Assembly: GCA_950022655.1 (NCBI GenBank)
Contig: OX465592.1
Span: forward strand, 1,664,234 to 1,728,233
Length of the DNA stretch: 64,000 bases
Direction of reading: 5' to 3'
Source: Alentia gelatinosa
Taxonomy: Eukaryota; Annelida; Polychaeta; Phyllodocida; Polynoidae
How positions within the stretch are numbered: the stretch's first letter is position 1; every line of letters starts with the position of its first letter. Below, piece after piece: positions 23,462-33,028 of this stretch. Under the pieces are notes generated by a model. That model did not search any database. It was not told the DNA's origin and saw only the letters and a list, made by a program, of their open reading frames with translations. Made by a program: the position numbers and the translations under genes.

Positions 23462-24318
23462 GAAGAATTTGAACCACGCTAGTTTCTTTATCACATCATA
23501 ATGCTCTGATGACCTCAATGTTCAGTACCTCAAACATGGTTCCTATGTTCTGTCAGATACTATAAACCTCTCGAGTTTTTTATGCACTGTTAAATCGAAA
23601 GTGAACCAACCCCAACCATGGGTGGATTGCAAGTCATACACTCTCTCATCGCTACACTAGTGTACATTACTCTTATGCGTATACTTACTTGATTTTCATA
23701 ATTTACTCACAATGACGCGTCAGTCCTTTTAGGATATATCATCAGCATTCTCTGACAATTTCCTCCATAGTTCACTCATGAACTTTTAGATTTATGAGAT
23801 CATTCTCCATGTGAAAACAAGCCTCTTTTTGTATGAGGTCCACAGATAGTGAAGTATTGTGGATCCGTATTGAAAATCACTCTAAAACATGTATCGATTT
23901 TGCTGTGTTGTACGAATCCCATGACACTTCCGTGTATTTTATTAACCATACAATTATATCAAGTATTGTTACTTTTAGATAGACTGTATATGGTACGTGT
24001 TTTACAAGATCATCAAAACCTCAATGTATAAGATTGAGTACTCACAAGTGATCAAACATCTGTTCACCTATTATGTAAATTTATTGTATTTTCTCCAAGA
24101 AGGACTGTTTCGCTCGGAAGAACAATTGTAATGATTGAATGCGAAATAAAACTTGTTATCAAGCCGTAGTACGACTGACTGGGCGGAATAGAAAACAGGC
24201 AATTTGCCTTATTTTGTTCACGATAAAATTCTATCCATCTTGCATGATAGTAAATGGATAAATGTATTTTCATCTTCTCTTAGTAAAGTATTTCACATAC
24301 CTTAATCATCATTATTTT

Positions 24319-24331
24319 AAATTTTTTTTTT
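24319..24331. other. 13-bp A/T tract, inverted relative to copy 2
   Basis: Reads A3T10 here and A10T3 at 54068-54080 with identical flanks (ATTATTTT before, ATATTC after). The two versions are exact reverse complements. Confidence 0.8.
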
Positions 24332-24608
24332 ATATTCAATATAACATACAGTAACTATATACAGTATTCGCAATCAAAATGCATCAACAAATATGATCTT
24401 ACTCAGAATTATGAAAAAAGATTATTTTATATATTCACCCTATTCATATACCATACTGTGGCTACTCAACAATACTATAACGATTTTACAAAAAAGAAAA
24501 AAATAGGTTTTTAATTAGCCACATGTTACAGTCATTTCGTTTATTTCTTTATCTGTATTGACATCAGAAAAAGGGTCCTATTAAAGTGTAAAGGGGATTG
24601 ATACATAC

Positions 24609-24730
24609 CTAAAATAGCACCAAGACCTGCAACATATCCACCTGTGAGATCTAACAGAGCCTTATCAAGGTCTTCCACAGTTGTCGTCTTGTTTGTTGTT
24701 ACAGTTTGAACGATAATTGTAGAACCGTTG
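24609..24730 (-). CDS. SEA-like domain, C-terminal half exon
   Basis: 122-nt exon: acceptor CATTTTCTTCCAACAG|C, strong donor ATTTTAG|GTATGT; it enters one base before a codon boundary and leaves in phase 1, matching the next downstream exon. Only this frame is open. The residues NGSTIIVQTVTTNKTTT then VEDLDKALLDL fit the second half of an SEA domain: the G-S-hydrophobic strand where SEA domains of membrane mucins self-cleave, a beta-strand, then the C-terminal helix. The tail GGYVAGLGAIL leads into the mucin region. Identical residues are encoded in copy 2. SEA assignment is by pattern, not by search. Confidence 0.6.
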
Positions 24731-24852
24731 CTGTTGGAAGAAAATGTAATTTGAGGTTTACTTTTTTTTATATATATATTTGAAACCCTACTCTGGCCAG
24801 TGCAAGACGTGGCCATTTAAAAAAAATTCTTGTACAGCTCACCTTTGGATAC

Positions 24853-24888
24853 ACCATACGGAGTGCTTTGACCGTTAAATATGGCAAT
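24853..24888 (-). CDS. Candidate SEA-domain middle exon
   Basis: A fine pyrimidine tract and acceptor (CTCTCGTCCAATCAG|A) introduce LPYLTVKALRMV, which precedes NGSTIIV perfectly in an SEA fold. To join in frame, the exon must end at 24853 using ATGGT|GTATCC. A better-looking donor 10 nt further (AAAG|GTGAGC, end 24843) gives a frame that does not fit the next exon. The choice rests on frame logic, so it is tentative. Confidence 0.4.
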
Positions 24889-25265
24889 CTGATTGGACGA
24901 GAGATTGACAGAAAAGAGACAGCGGCAAATTTTAAAATGGCGGACAGATGACATCGCTTTGATTACGGCAATATTTAGTGGTCAGTTATCTTGAACTATG
25001 GCATGTAGGACATTGAAAAACAGAATCCAAACATGAATTATGGAATTACTCTGAAATACAAAAGGAATCATCATAAAAATAATCATATTTGATATTTTGG
25101 ACACTGACAGTCAGTGCCTTTACCACCTATGCCATAAACAATGCGTCAAAATGTAAACAAACAGCAAAGGAAACATTGTTTACACATAAAACTAAGATAA
25201 TTCAGAATAGATTTTAAATTTGCTTATATATTGTGTACTGAATGTCTCGACTGGTAGCCAAATAC

Positions 25266-25294
25266 TCACGCCCAGTGCTATTCCTATGGAGACT
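25266..25294 (-). CDS. Candidate SEA-domain micro-exon
   Basis: Acceptor CACCTAATACAG|A. The 29-nt version ending CGTGA|GTATTT encodes SLHRNSTGR plus a split codon. It links the phase-0 end of exon 27470-27570 to the entry phase of 24853-24888. A stronger donor 4 nt earlier (GGGC|GTGAGT) leads to a stop in the next exon. Contains an N-S-T sequon. Tentative, like its neighbour. Confidence 0.33.
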
Positions 25295-25677
25295 CTGTAT
25301 TAGGTGGTTAATAAATACGCCTACAGATGAGGCGTATACACACGGGGTATAAGACAACCTTCTTTATATGCAAAAGCTTACTTATACGCCAGGCGCATTC
25401 ATATGTAAAATGGTGGTGTTTGTGCAGTGATGTCAACATTGTTTTGAACATTCCATGGTAATCAAGCGATGAAAATTTATCATAAGGCTACTAAAAAAGA
25501 AACCTTGTTTCTCATCACCGTGCGCATCTGCAAAAACGATTTTAGACGATTTTTTTTGGTTTTTTTTGTTAAAATAAGATGAACCATGATAGAAATTATG
25601 AAAAGTATGTGTATTTAGTATCAAATTGAAGCTCCTGATGCCAGGGATGCTTCCAATGCATAAACAGTATAAATCTG

Positions 25678-25739
25678 AAAACCCTGCGTAAGCGGACACT
25701 TTTGCCCGGAACGGAGGGTGTCCGCTTACGCAGGGTTTT
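25678..25739. repeat. Perfect 22-bp inverted repeat (hairpin)
   Basis: Arms AAAACCCTGCGTAAGCGGAC... at 25678-25699 and its exact complement at 25718-25739, separated by an 18-nt GC-rich loop. The right arm is followed by ACTGTA, and ACAGTA lies just left of the element, so the ends may be CAGTA-type termini of a tiny Tc1/pogo-like non-autonomous element. That is inference. Confidence 0.75.
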
Positions 25740-25879
25740 ACTGTATGTCTAAATCATATTTATGACACTTTTAAGCCATCTTTGATCCAGCAACAAATTT
25801 TTTTTTTTAAAAGCGCCCTCATCATATTTTTCATGGCTTGGTTTTTTGAGTGGCCTAACAAAATTGAATTTACCTTGCT

Positions 25880-26070
25880 CGGATGTCTAAGCAGCATACC
25901 AGTTGAAGGGGTGTCTCATACAGCAGTTGACAAATACTCTGGAAACAATAATATATGGAAACTGGCTGACTGTCTTCCTACATCAAAAATATGCGGTGAA
26001 ATTATTGATCACAAACATCTCAATGCCGCAGGTAGAGGGATGTATGTGGGAAAAAGGTATTTTGAGGTAC
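25880..26070 (+). other. Possible kelch-motif relic
   Basis: The plus-strand frame contains HTAVDKYSGNNNIWKLADCL followed by PTS, resembling one blade of a kelch repeat (V..Y....N.W..L...P). The expected GG pair is absent, there are no other blades, and the surrounding frame is not convincing. Copy 2 at 55629-55818 preserves the same residues. It could be an old retrocopied fragment or coincidence. Confidence 0.2.
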
Positions 26071-26391
26071 AGAGGGAGTCAGCCTGTTTTCGTATTATTA
26101 TATATCTAAAAATGGCGATATGCTCTCTAGTCACATGATCATATAACCTGTACGTCATGATGTGACATATGGCTATAAATACGCCATGGGCAGGTAGTAC
26201 ACGTAGTTCATACAGCCACAGGTATATGATAATATACATATATGTCAGGATTGTCAGTCAAATGATGTTGTACATGAAAATCTCTTCAGTTTATGTTTTG
26301 GTGATTATAACCTAATGGATAAAACTAGTGTATAGGTTAGTGAACATATACAGAGGCGCTGACTTCATCATTAACCCTTTCGCTACACTAC

Positions 26392-26612
26392 GATGCCTGG
26401 AGGAATTCCCTGGCATAGTACGCTGTGATGCCTGGAGGTATTCCCTGGCATAGTACGCTGTGATGCCTGGAGGTATTCCCTGGCATAGTATGCTGTGATG
26501 CCTGGAGGTATTCCCTGGCATAGTACGCTGTGATGCCTGGAGGTATTCCCTGGCATAGTACGCTGTGATGCCTGGAGGAATTCACGGGTGTAGTACTCTA
26601 TGATGCCTGAAC
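26392..26612. repeat. 35-bp minisatellite, copy 1 (GATGCCTGGAGG core)
   Basis: Units begin at 26392, 26427, 26462, 26497, 26532, 26567 and 26602 (the last partial). The consensus starts GATGCCTGGAGGTATTCCCT and goes on through GGCATAGTACGCTGT. Interior units are nearly identical, the outer ones slightly divergent. Since 35 is not a multiple of 3, open frames across it are incidental. Confidence 0.95.
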
Positions 26613-27008
26613 GCATCATTTCCGAAATTCAAGTAATTGCCATTTTTTAATGAAATAATGCGAATATTTTGATAATTTTTTTTCCCAACCTGTGTAAAAC
26701 TCTCGTAGTTTATATCATTACCATTATATAACATCCTAATTCTTTTGGATTACCATGGAGGTGTGATATAATGACATCACTCTGGGTATTGTGAAAATTA
26801 TCAGCGTACTACAGTGGTGAAAAAGGTACTGCAGCGGCGTATTTCAGGGTGTGAACTTGGTGCTATGCAGCATAGAGAAAGGTTTATTTCAGGTTTCGCC
26901 TTATAGGTCTACTTCATGAATTATTCTTACTGTGATATTCATCTTTAGCTGAGGCACTATTTCAGGTTTAGACTTATTTGAATTTCTTTTGTTGTAAGCC
27001 CTTTAACA

Positions 27009-27180
27009 GCAGGAAGATGCCTCCAGGCATTCCCCTGGCTATGGCAGGAAGATGCCTCCAGGCATTCCCCTGGCTATGGCAAGAAGATGCCTCCAGGCAT
27101 TCTCCTGGCTATGGCAGGAAGATGCCTCTAGGCATTCCCCTGGCTATGACAGGAAGATGCCTCCAGGCATTCCCCATTCA
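27009..27180. repeat. 35-bp minisatellite, copy 1 (GATGCCTCCAGG core)
   Basis: Five units starting at 27009, 27044, 27079, 27114 and 27149, with core GATGCCTCCAGGCATTCCCC then TGGCTATGGCAGGAA. It has the same unit length and overall word order as the array 400 bp away, with the central GG/CC swapped. Confidence 0.95.
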
Positions 27181-27469
27181 ATTGATAAAAAGATGATTGT
27201 TTGATTTAAAAGAAATGTTGACAATGTATAAGAGCCACATCAACCTTTGATTTGGTATAGTTAAAATATGATCAGTCACCAAGGTAACTTACTTGAATCA
27301 TTTGACACATCACATGACATTGCTATTTCCAAAAAAGGTGCCTGCCGTAGCAGGGTCGTTTGGGCAGGCAATGCCTGCCACGTAATGCTGAACAGGGAAG
27401 TGGGTGTTGCAGGGAAAGGGCTAAATGCATTTGGATCCATAATGTATGTGATCTAAAGTCTTTACTTAC

Positions 27470-27570
27470 ACTATTGAAATTTTGAATGAAGGTCCTCCGC
27501 TCTTCTGAATCACTATTCAGCTTTTCATCATATGTTGTGTTGAATATAACCGTCCACTGATACTGTCCAT
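27470..27570 (-). CDS. SEA-like domain, N-terminal half exon
   Basis: 101-nt exon: acceptor TTGGCTTCTACAG|AT, strong donor AATAGT|GTAAGT; enters in phase 1 (G|AT, Asp) and leaves on a codon boundary. The residues D-GQYQWTVIFNTTYDEKL then NSDSEERRTFIQNFNS match the first strand and helix of an SEA domain (hydrophobic strand, Y...L, F......F). N-T-T is a sequon. Copy 2 has Arg for Gln in the third residue. Confidence 0.6.
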
Positions 27571-27597
27571 CTGTAGAAGCCAATGAAAGGTTTTATT

Positions 27598-27739
27598 ATC
27601 CACTTAATACAAAGTGTCCATAGAAAACACATGGAGTATGTATCACCATACCCCGAGCATACAGATATATCCACCTAATACAAAGTGTCCATAGAAAACA
27701 CATAGGGAGTATGGACATACCCAGTGCATACGGATATGT
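27598..27739. repeat. 71-bp tandem duplication
   Basis: Two copies beginning ATCCAC(T/C)TAATACAAAGTG, starting at 27598 and 27669, similar but diverged at their ends. Confidence 0.85.
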
Positions 27740-27851
27740 TGTATGCTCCAGTTGGCGCATATGGAAAAAGAATGCGTACGGAAAAATAGTGCATGACTTA
27801 AATGAACTGATATCGACATGCCACTTGTTCAGAAAAGGGGGATAATAAATA

Positions 27852-27976
27852 CAATATAGACTGGTTTCAGATAAAAGCGGTTGACTCTGCGCAATATCCT
27901 CGCTCACGCTCGGATATAACTACGCGTCAACTCCTCGGAGCATACGGCCGCTTGTATCTGAAACTAGTCAATATTG
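27852..27976. mobile_element. 125-bp inverted-repeat element
   Basis: Ends CAATATAGACTGGTTTCAGA and, reverse-complemented, CAATATTGACTAGTTTCAGA, extending to ...AAGCGG in both arms. The centre carries a CGCTCACGCTCGGATA word. No coding capacity; family not recognised. Confidence 0.7.
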
Positions 27977-28660
27977 TGTATATTTGCGTTATTCATGTTA
28001 TACAGAAATTCAGCCTTTTTGGCTTTAACCTTTTCTTAATACTTTTGATTCTATATGTAACAACATTACCTTACATATTATTGATGCCAATCTTTTCATT
28101 GTATCTGAAAAACTCATATTGTATGAGAGATTTTTTTTCATTGATTCTCACTAACCATACAAATTGACCAGTTTCCCGTTGTATAACTTTTGTGCAAATT
28201 GAAAAAATAAAACTGTCTCTATATTTATATAAAACTTCCTGAACATGATGTACAAGCTACAAAACAATAACTTATGATTTGTGCTGAACGAGGCGTTTAC
28301 TCCGAGTTCCGTACAAATCGTAAAATATCATCAAGTTTTTTATCTTGAACAAGCATAGTAGGTCGTTATATATCTACTATAAACCCGAAATTAGGAACAA
28401 TCATTATTTCATTTTAGCTTATTATTATTATTATCATAATTATTATTATTGTGTAGAAAAACACTGTTCCATTCAGTATTTTTACATTATAAAGTGAAAC
28501 GCTGCATATTTAGATTATACAGAGCATGGTTATAAAGTTAAGTATCGGAGCGTAGATTTTGATTTTTTCTCATTATTATGTACTCATTTTCATCTGGATC
28601 AATAACATTGATATTAAGGTAATATGAGGCACATGGCATGACACTGAGGGCAGGACTTAC

Positions 28661-28678
28661 CTCCAAGATGGCCACATT
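28661..28678 (-). CDS. 18-nt micro-exon
   Basis: Acceptor AATTCTTTCAG|AA, strong donor TTGGAG|GTAAGT, phase 1-1, so it adds exactly six codons: E-C-G-H-L-G. It supplies the only cysteine between the mucin arrays and the SEA exons, which may matter for disulphide linkage. Its position, splice strength, phase match on both sides and conservation in copy 2 support it despite its size. Confidence 0.5.
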
Positions 28679-29531
28679 CTGAAAGAATTAATATGATGAA
28701 AGATTAATTAAAACTATCTTCATTGTTTTTTTGTGTATTTTTGTTAAGAGAATGTCAGGTTTCATTGAGAATGAGCAGAAAAAAAATATAATTGTATGTT
28801 ATAATAAAAAAGATTATTGTTCATGTTTCAGTGATTGGTATGACACCTTTGTGCATTGGTAACAAGACTATAAAAACAGGTTAGTGACCGCATATTTTTA
28901 CCTCCAAATCAGGTTGCAAGCATTAAGCCCAATGCCCATCTACCGATTTCGGAACATTTATGTACGTTTGTCGGCGACAAACGGAGGGTAATTTGTCTCA
29001 GCCAAGCCATCTTAACGGAGTCGGTAGATGTAGGACAGCTAGGCAAAGCTACCCAGCAATTAGTGAACACTTGGTTTCTTTGGTTTTTGCCCTCCCCCAG
29101 TGGTTAGTGGACCATACACCGATTTTATCTGTGTGCAGGTCGAGCGAGGGGTTACGTAATTTGTCTGCGACAAAGTAACAGACTCCTATACGATTTGGGA
29201 ACTAATCGTTCAACCCTAAATCGGTAGATGTGCATCCGGCTTTAATTCCTTGATTAATTGTGTGCATTAATTCTTCGCTTAAAACAGACTAACTTACACC
29301 ACTTACGGTAATAGATAAAAATATACCTACTTTTATTCACTGGTTAAAATACACATTGAGGATATTCATGATCTTATATAGTTGTTCTTCTTGGTAAAGA
29401 GGTTGAAAAATAATACCACACTTTCAACTAATTGAAAATAAACATCCCTTAAGACAAAGTTAAAATGTAACGTATCATATCGAACAGAAAATTAAAATAA
29501 ATGTAAGGTTGTACTTTTATAATTGACTCAC
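28679..29531 (-). other. Intron occupied mainly by a TTAA-flanked MITE
   Basis: 853 bp, AT-rich, with the element at 28927-29241. I see nothing else in it. Confidence 0.5.
28927..29241. mobile_element. MITE with TTAA target duplication, 315 bp
   Basis: Flanked by TTAA at 28923-28926 and 29242-29245. The terminal inverted repeats contain ATGCCCATCTACCGATTT on the left and the complement of AAATCGGTAGATGTGCAT on the right. Subterminal TTTGTC.GCGACAAA is also inverted. No ORF of note. TTAA specificity is typical of piggyBac-like transposons; assignment to that superfamily is inference. Confidence 0.8.
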
Positions 29532-29567
29532 CCGAACTATTTGTTTCTGGTGTGGCCATTGATGTTG
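29532..29567 (-). CDS. 36-nt micro-exon
   Basis: Acceptor TTAATAATTGCAG|CA, strong donor TTCGG|GTGAGT, phase 1-1: twelve codons reading A-TSMATPETNSS-G across its borders, a mucin-like linker with an N-S-S sequon. It sits between the last mucin exon and the 18-nt exon, and all phases agree. Confidence 0.55.
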
Positions 29568-30079
29568 CTGCAATTATTAAAAACACAGGTTATTGTAGAA
29601 AATGATTATTGTTGCCATAGTTAAGCATAATAACATTTAATGATCTATATACAGTTGTAGGTCGAGGTTACAGTTATTTCCTATTTTTCTCTTTTGATCA
29701 CCATATTCATTTGACTGGATTTTCTCAGATTCTAAAATAGTAGGCAATAAAAAAATGTATATATTTTCATTTCTGAACACTTTGAGATTTCTCAACTATG
29801 AAACAAGTGAAGAACACCCAAGGCAGAAATATACTTAAAGATCACTTATTCTGAAGGGGTGAATGCCTGGTATAAGTTAATCAAAGAGATATCCTACAAT
29901 TCACAGTGGCGCAACATGGAGATTTCTAAATATTGTTAAATTGTAAGTCAAAAGTAGATCCTTGAGATTCATTGTCATGCTAAATGAGTAGATTCAACGT
30001 TGTGTCCAGTTCTTTCATTCCTATAAGTAAAATAGGTCAATTTACATTTGCTTGGTTTACATAAGAATTATTGTTTTAC
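29568..30079 (-). other. Intron at the array/unique junction
   Basis: 512 bp, AT-rich. It begins at the new donor created where array sequence stops (about 30075). No gene or element seen. Confidence 0.55.
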
Positions 30080-30607
30080 CCTCAGTAGAGACCTCAGTCG
30101 ATCCCACTGTAGACAGACCCTCAGTGGTCGCTTCAGTAGACATGGCTGTTGTTCCAGCATCGGTGGTCACTGAGGTAGGACCTTCAGTTGTTCTACCCTC
30201 AGTAGTGGCCTCAGTCGGTTTCACAGTTGTGTCAGCCACAGTAGATGCTTCAGTTGTCTTGGCTGTTGTTTCAGCACCAGTGGTTGTTTCGGTAGGACCT
30301 TCAGTCGACATCACTGTACTTAGAACCTCAGTGGTTGCTTCACTTGTTATGGCTGTTGTTTCGGCATCTGTAGTTCTTTCAGTAGGGCCTTCAGTTGTTG
30401 TAGCCTGAGTAGTTGCTTGAGTCGTTTTCACTGTTGTAGGAGCCTCAGTAGTTGCTTCACTGGATATGGTTGTTGTACCGGCATTTGTAGTCTTTTCAGT
30501 GGGTTTTGATGTAAGCACCTCAGTAGTTGGTTCAGATGATCCGAATGTTGTTTGTTCAATACTTGTTGCCTCAGTTTGCCTTGTTGTTGTGGATTCTGTG
30601 GTTGTCA
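30080..30607 (-). CDS. Mucin-like exon truncated at the array edge, 528 nt
   Basis: 176 codons. The 5' part equals the 1140-nt exon (TTTESTTT..., NAGTTTISSEATTEAPTTVK). Homology to the array ends just past GAGGGTAAAACA, and the exon appears to use GAGG|GTAAAA there as its donor, keeping phase 1. In normal units the same GAGGGTAAAACA lies inside the coding repeat, so a latent splice site has become the real one. Carries STEVSTEG near the end. Confidence 0.75.
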
Positions 30608-31470
30608 CTGATATAAAGACATTTTAACAAATATGTACTTTAATGTGTAATTCCATTGCAAAGTATCAGCAACATATTTCTCTACTTTTGAGTTTTCTTC
30701 AATTACTTTTATAATGTTTTAAACAGATGATAGAACATGGTAAATCATCTTTTTCCTAAATACCCTGATATGCAGAATAGTGTCCAATGGTCCTATACCA
30801 GATCCTATCCACTATTCCCTAACCTAAAGATCTAACAGAAGGCTGGTAAGTACATGTGCTGTCTAAAATGTACTATTGCCTGAGATCTCTTTTCTTACAA
30901 GCCCTGTGATTTACCCTATATTAATTACTGTTCATACATGCCAGTATTACCACAACTTCAATACTTGACACTTTAACCAAGTACCAAATATCTTACTGGA
31001 CTTCATGACTAGACATATTGAACAGAAATTGTTCTATTTAATATCTTAAGATACTTATTGGGGTTTTCATTTATGTATCCTTGAACATTTGTCATACTAT
31101 GGTTGTAGGGAATTCAAGACAGTAATATAGATTGTCTTAAATTGATCACATATTTCCTAGCGATCATGTTAAATTTAGCGGCAAAAGTCTGGCCACATCG
31201 CAAACATAAGATAAATGGAACTTAACAAAATCTGTCAGCAACTACAATGGAAAATATGATTGAAGAGTTTTCATATATGAAAGGGTTGAGCCTGTTCTAA
31301 ATTAAACAGAATACACATTATGCAATTATATCAGTATTTAACATATGTATGTATATATGTGAATGTACTAGTTTCCCATGCTCAGGATAGAATATAAATT
31401 TGAAACAAATGGAATCCTTTCTGCACACTCAATCTTAATGTTGTCATCACAAAAGAGAATGGAATCTCAC

Positions 31471-32169
31471 CCTCTGCATTGAGGCTATCAATCTCCACTG
31501 TTGTAGAGGTTTGCATAGTTTCTGTTGTGGTAGTAATTCCCTCAGTCGGTCTCACTGTTGTTAGAGCGTCAGTGGTTGCTTCAGTTGTGATGGCTTTTGT
31601 TTGAGTCTCAGTGGTTGCTTCAGTAGGACCTTTAGTTGTACCCTCAGTAGAGGCCTCAGTCGATCCCACTGTAGACAGACCCTCAGTGGTCGCTTCAGTA
31701 GACATGGCTGTTGTTCCAGCATCACTGGTCACTGAGGTAGGACCTTCAGTTGTTTTACCCTCAGTAGTGGCCTCAGTCAGTTTCACAGTTGTGTCAGCCA
31801 CAGTAGATGCTTCAGTTGTCTTGGCTGTTGTTTCAGCACCAGTGGTTGTTTCGGTAGGACCTTCAGTCGACATCACTGTACTTAGAACCTCAGTGGTTGC
31901 TTCACTTGTTATGGCTGTTGTTTCGGCATCTGTAGTTCTTTCAGTAGGGCCTTCAGTTGTTGTAGCCTGAGTAGTTGCTTGAGTCGTTTTCACTGTTGTA
32001 GGAGCCTCAGTAGTTGCTTCACTGGATATGGTTGTTGTACCGGCATTTGTAGTCTTTTCAGTGGGTTTTGATGTAAGCACCTCAGTAGTTGGTTCAGATG
32101 ATCCGAATGTTGTTTGTTCAATACTTGTTGCCTCAGTTTGCCTGGTTGTTGTGGATTCTGTGGTTGTCA
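31471..32169 (-). CDS. Mucin-like exon with internal deletion, 699 nt
   Basis: 233 codons with the normal acceptor and normal donor (GCAGAGG|GTGAGA), but about 147 codons of internal subrepeats are missing, an in-frame loss. Shares NAGTTTISSEATTEAPTTVK with the exon just downstream. Other marks are KLTEATTEGK and TTDALTTVRP. The 3' intron tail differs from the full units (GTCATCACAAAAGAG on the plus strand). Confidence 0.82.
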
Positions 32170-33028
32170 CTGATATAAAGACATTTTAACAAATATGTAC
32201 TTAATGTGTAATTCCTTTGCAAAGTATCAGCAACATATTTCTCTACTATTGAGTTTTCTTCAATTACTTTTATAATGTTTTGAATAGATGGTAGAACATG
32301 GTAAATCATCTTTTTCCTAAATACCCTGATATGCAGAATAGTGTCTAATGGTCATTTACTAGATCCTATCCACTATTCCCTAACCTAAATATCTAACAGA
32401 AGGATGGTAAGTACATCTGCTGTCTAAAATGTACTATTGCTTGAGATCTCTTTTCTTACAAGCCATGTAATATACCCTATATTAATTACTGTTCATACAT
32501 GCCAGTATTACCACAACTTCAATACTTGACACTTTAACCAAGTACCAAATATCTTACTGGACTTCATGTCTAGACATATTGAACAGAAATTGTTCTATTT
32601 AATATCTTAGGATACTTATTGGGGTTTTCATTTATTATTATCCTTGAACATTTGTCATACTATGGTTGTAGGGAATTCAAGACAGTAATATAGATTGTCT
32701 TAAATTGATCACATATTTCCTAGCAATCATGTTAAATTTAGTGGCAAAAGTCTGGCCACATCGCAAGCATAAGATAGATGGAACTTAACAAAATCTGTCA
32801 GCAACTACAATGGAAAATAGGATAGAAGAGTTATCATAGATGAAAGGGTTAAGCCTGTTCTAAATTAACAGAATACACATTATGCAATGATATCAGTATT
32901 TAACATATGTATATATGTGAATGTACTAGTTTCCCATGCTCAGGATAGAATATAAATTTGAAACAAATGGAATCCTTTCTGCACACTCAATCTTAATGTT
33001 GTTGTCATGATATAAAATGGAATCTCAC

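Larger units (their letters stand above)
18464..24608 (-). other. Large intron (~6.1 kb) rich in inverted-repeat elements
   Basis: Between the SEA exons and the type-B exons. It contains a dead mucin exon (19300-19577), inverted-repeat elements (19809-20028, 20988-21254, nested 21689-22471) and a plus-strand ORF (23264-23461). A region at 20490-20600 holds several GTGACC/GGTCAC words in both orientations. The remainder is AT-rich with a TATATA run near 23060, and I see nothing else in it. Confidence 0.6.
24731..27469 (-). other. Intronic region around candidate SEA exons
   Basis: 2.7 kb between the two firm SEA exons. It contains the two tentative exons, a hairpin (25678-25739), a possible kelch-like relic (25880-26070, plus strand), a TATAAATAC word at ~26175 and two minisatellites (26392-26612, 27009-27180). 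Confidence 0.5.
27571..28660 (-). other. Intron with short repeats
   Basis: Contains a 71-bp two-copy tandem repeat (27598-27739), a 125-bp inverted-repeat element (27852-27976) and an ATT-repeat tract (28425-28455). No gene recognised. Confidence 0.5.
14315..30079. repeat. Unique part of the ~30-kb tandem block, copy 1
   Basis: This segment is repeated at 44172-59792 in the same orientation, colinear throughout. The offset shifts stepwise (29857, 29858, 29851, 29750/29749, 29748, 29713) as small indels accumulate: 7 bp at about 17517, 101 bp at about 20160-20260, 1 bp at about 21241, 1 bp in a T-tract at about 25800, and one 35-bp minisatellite unit at about 26.5 kb. By eye the substitutions are sparse. 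Confidence 0.97.

Noticed and set aside
24843..24888. 46-nt version of the SEA middle exon with donor GTGAGC
   Set aside because: It has the better donor, but none of its frames joins the exon at 24609-24730 without a stop. Kept only as an alternative to the 36-nt version.
26171..26183. TATAAATAC as a plus-strand promoter
   Set aside because: An isolated TATA-like word in AT-rich DNA, with no convincing gene downstream.
26392..26612. CRISPR-like array
   Set aside because: The 35-bp units are contiguous with no spacers; this is a minisatellite in an animal intron.
26383..26619. Repetitive open frames across the 35-bp minisatellites
   Set aside because: The period is not a multiple of three, so all three frames are visited in turn; no start, splice or composition support.
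27596..28167. Open frames of 71-103 residues near 27.6-28.2 kb
   Set aside because: AT-rich, hydrophobic by composition only, and crossing the 71-bp repeat and the inverted-repeat element.
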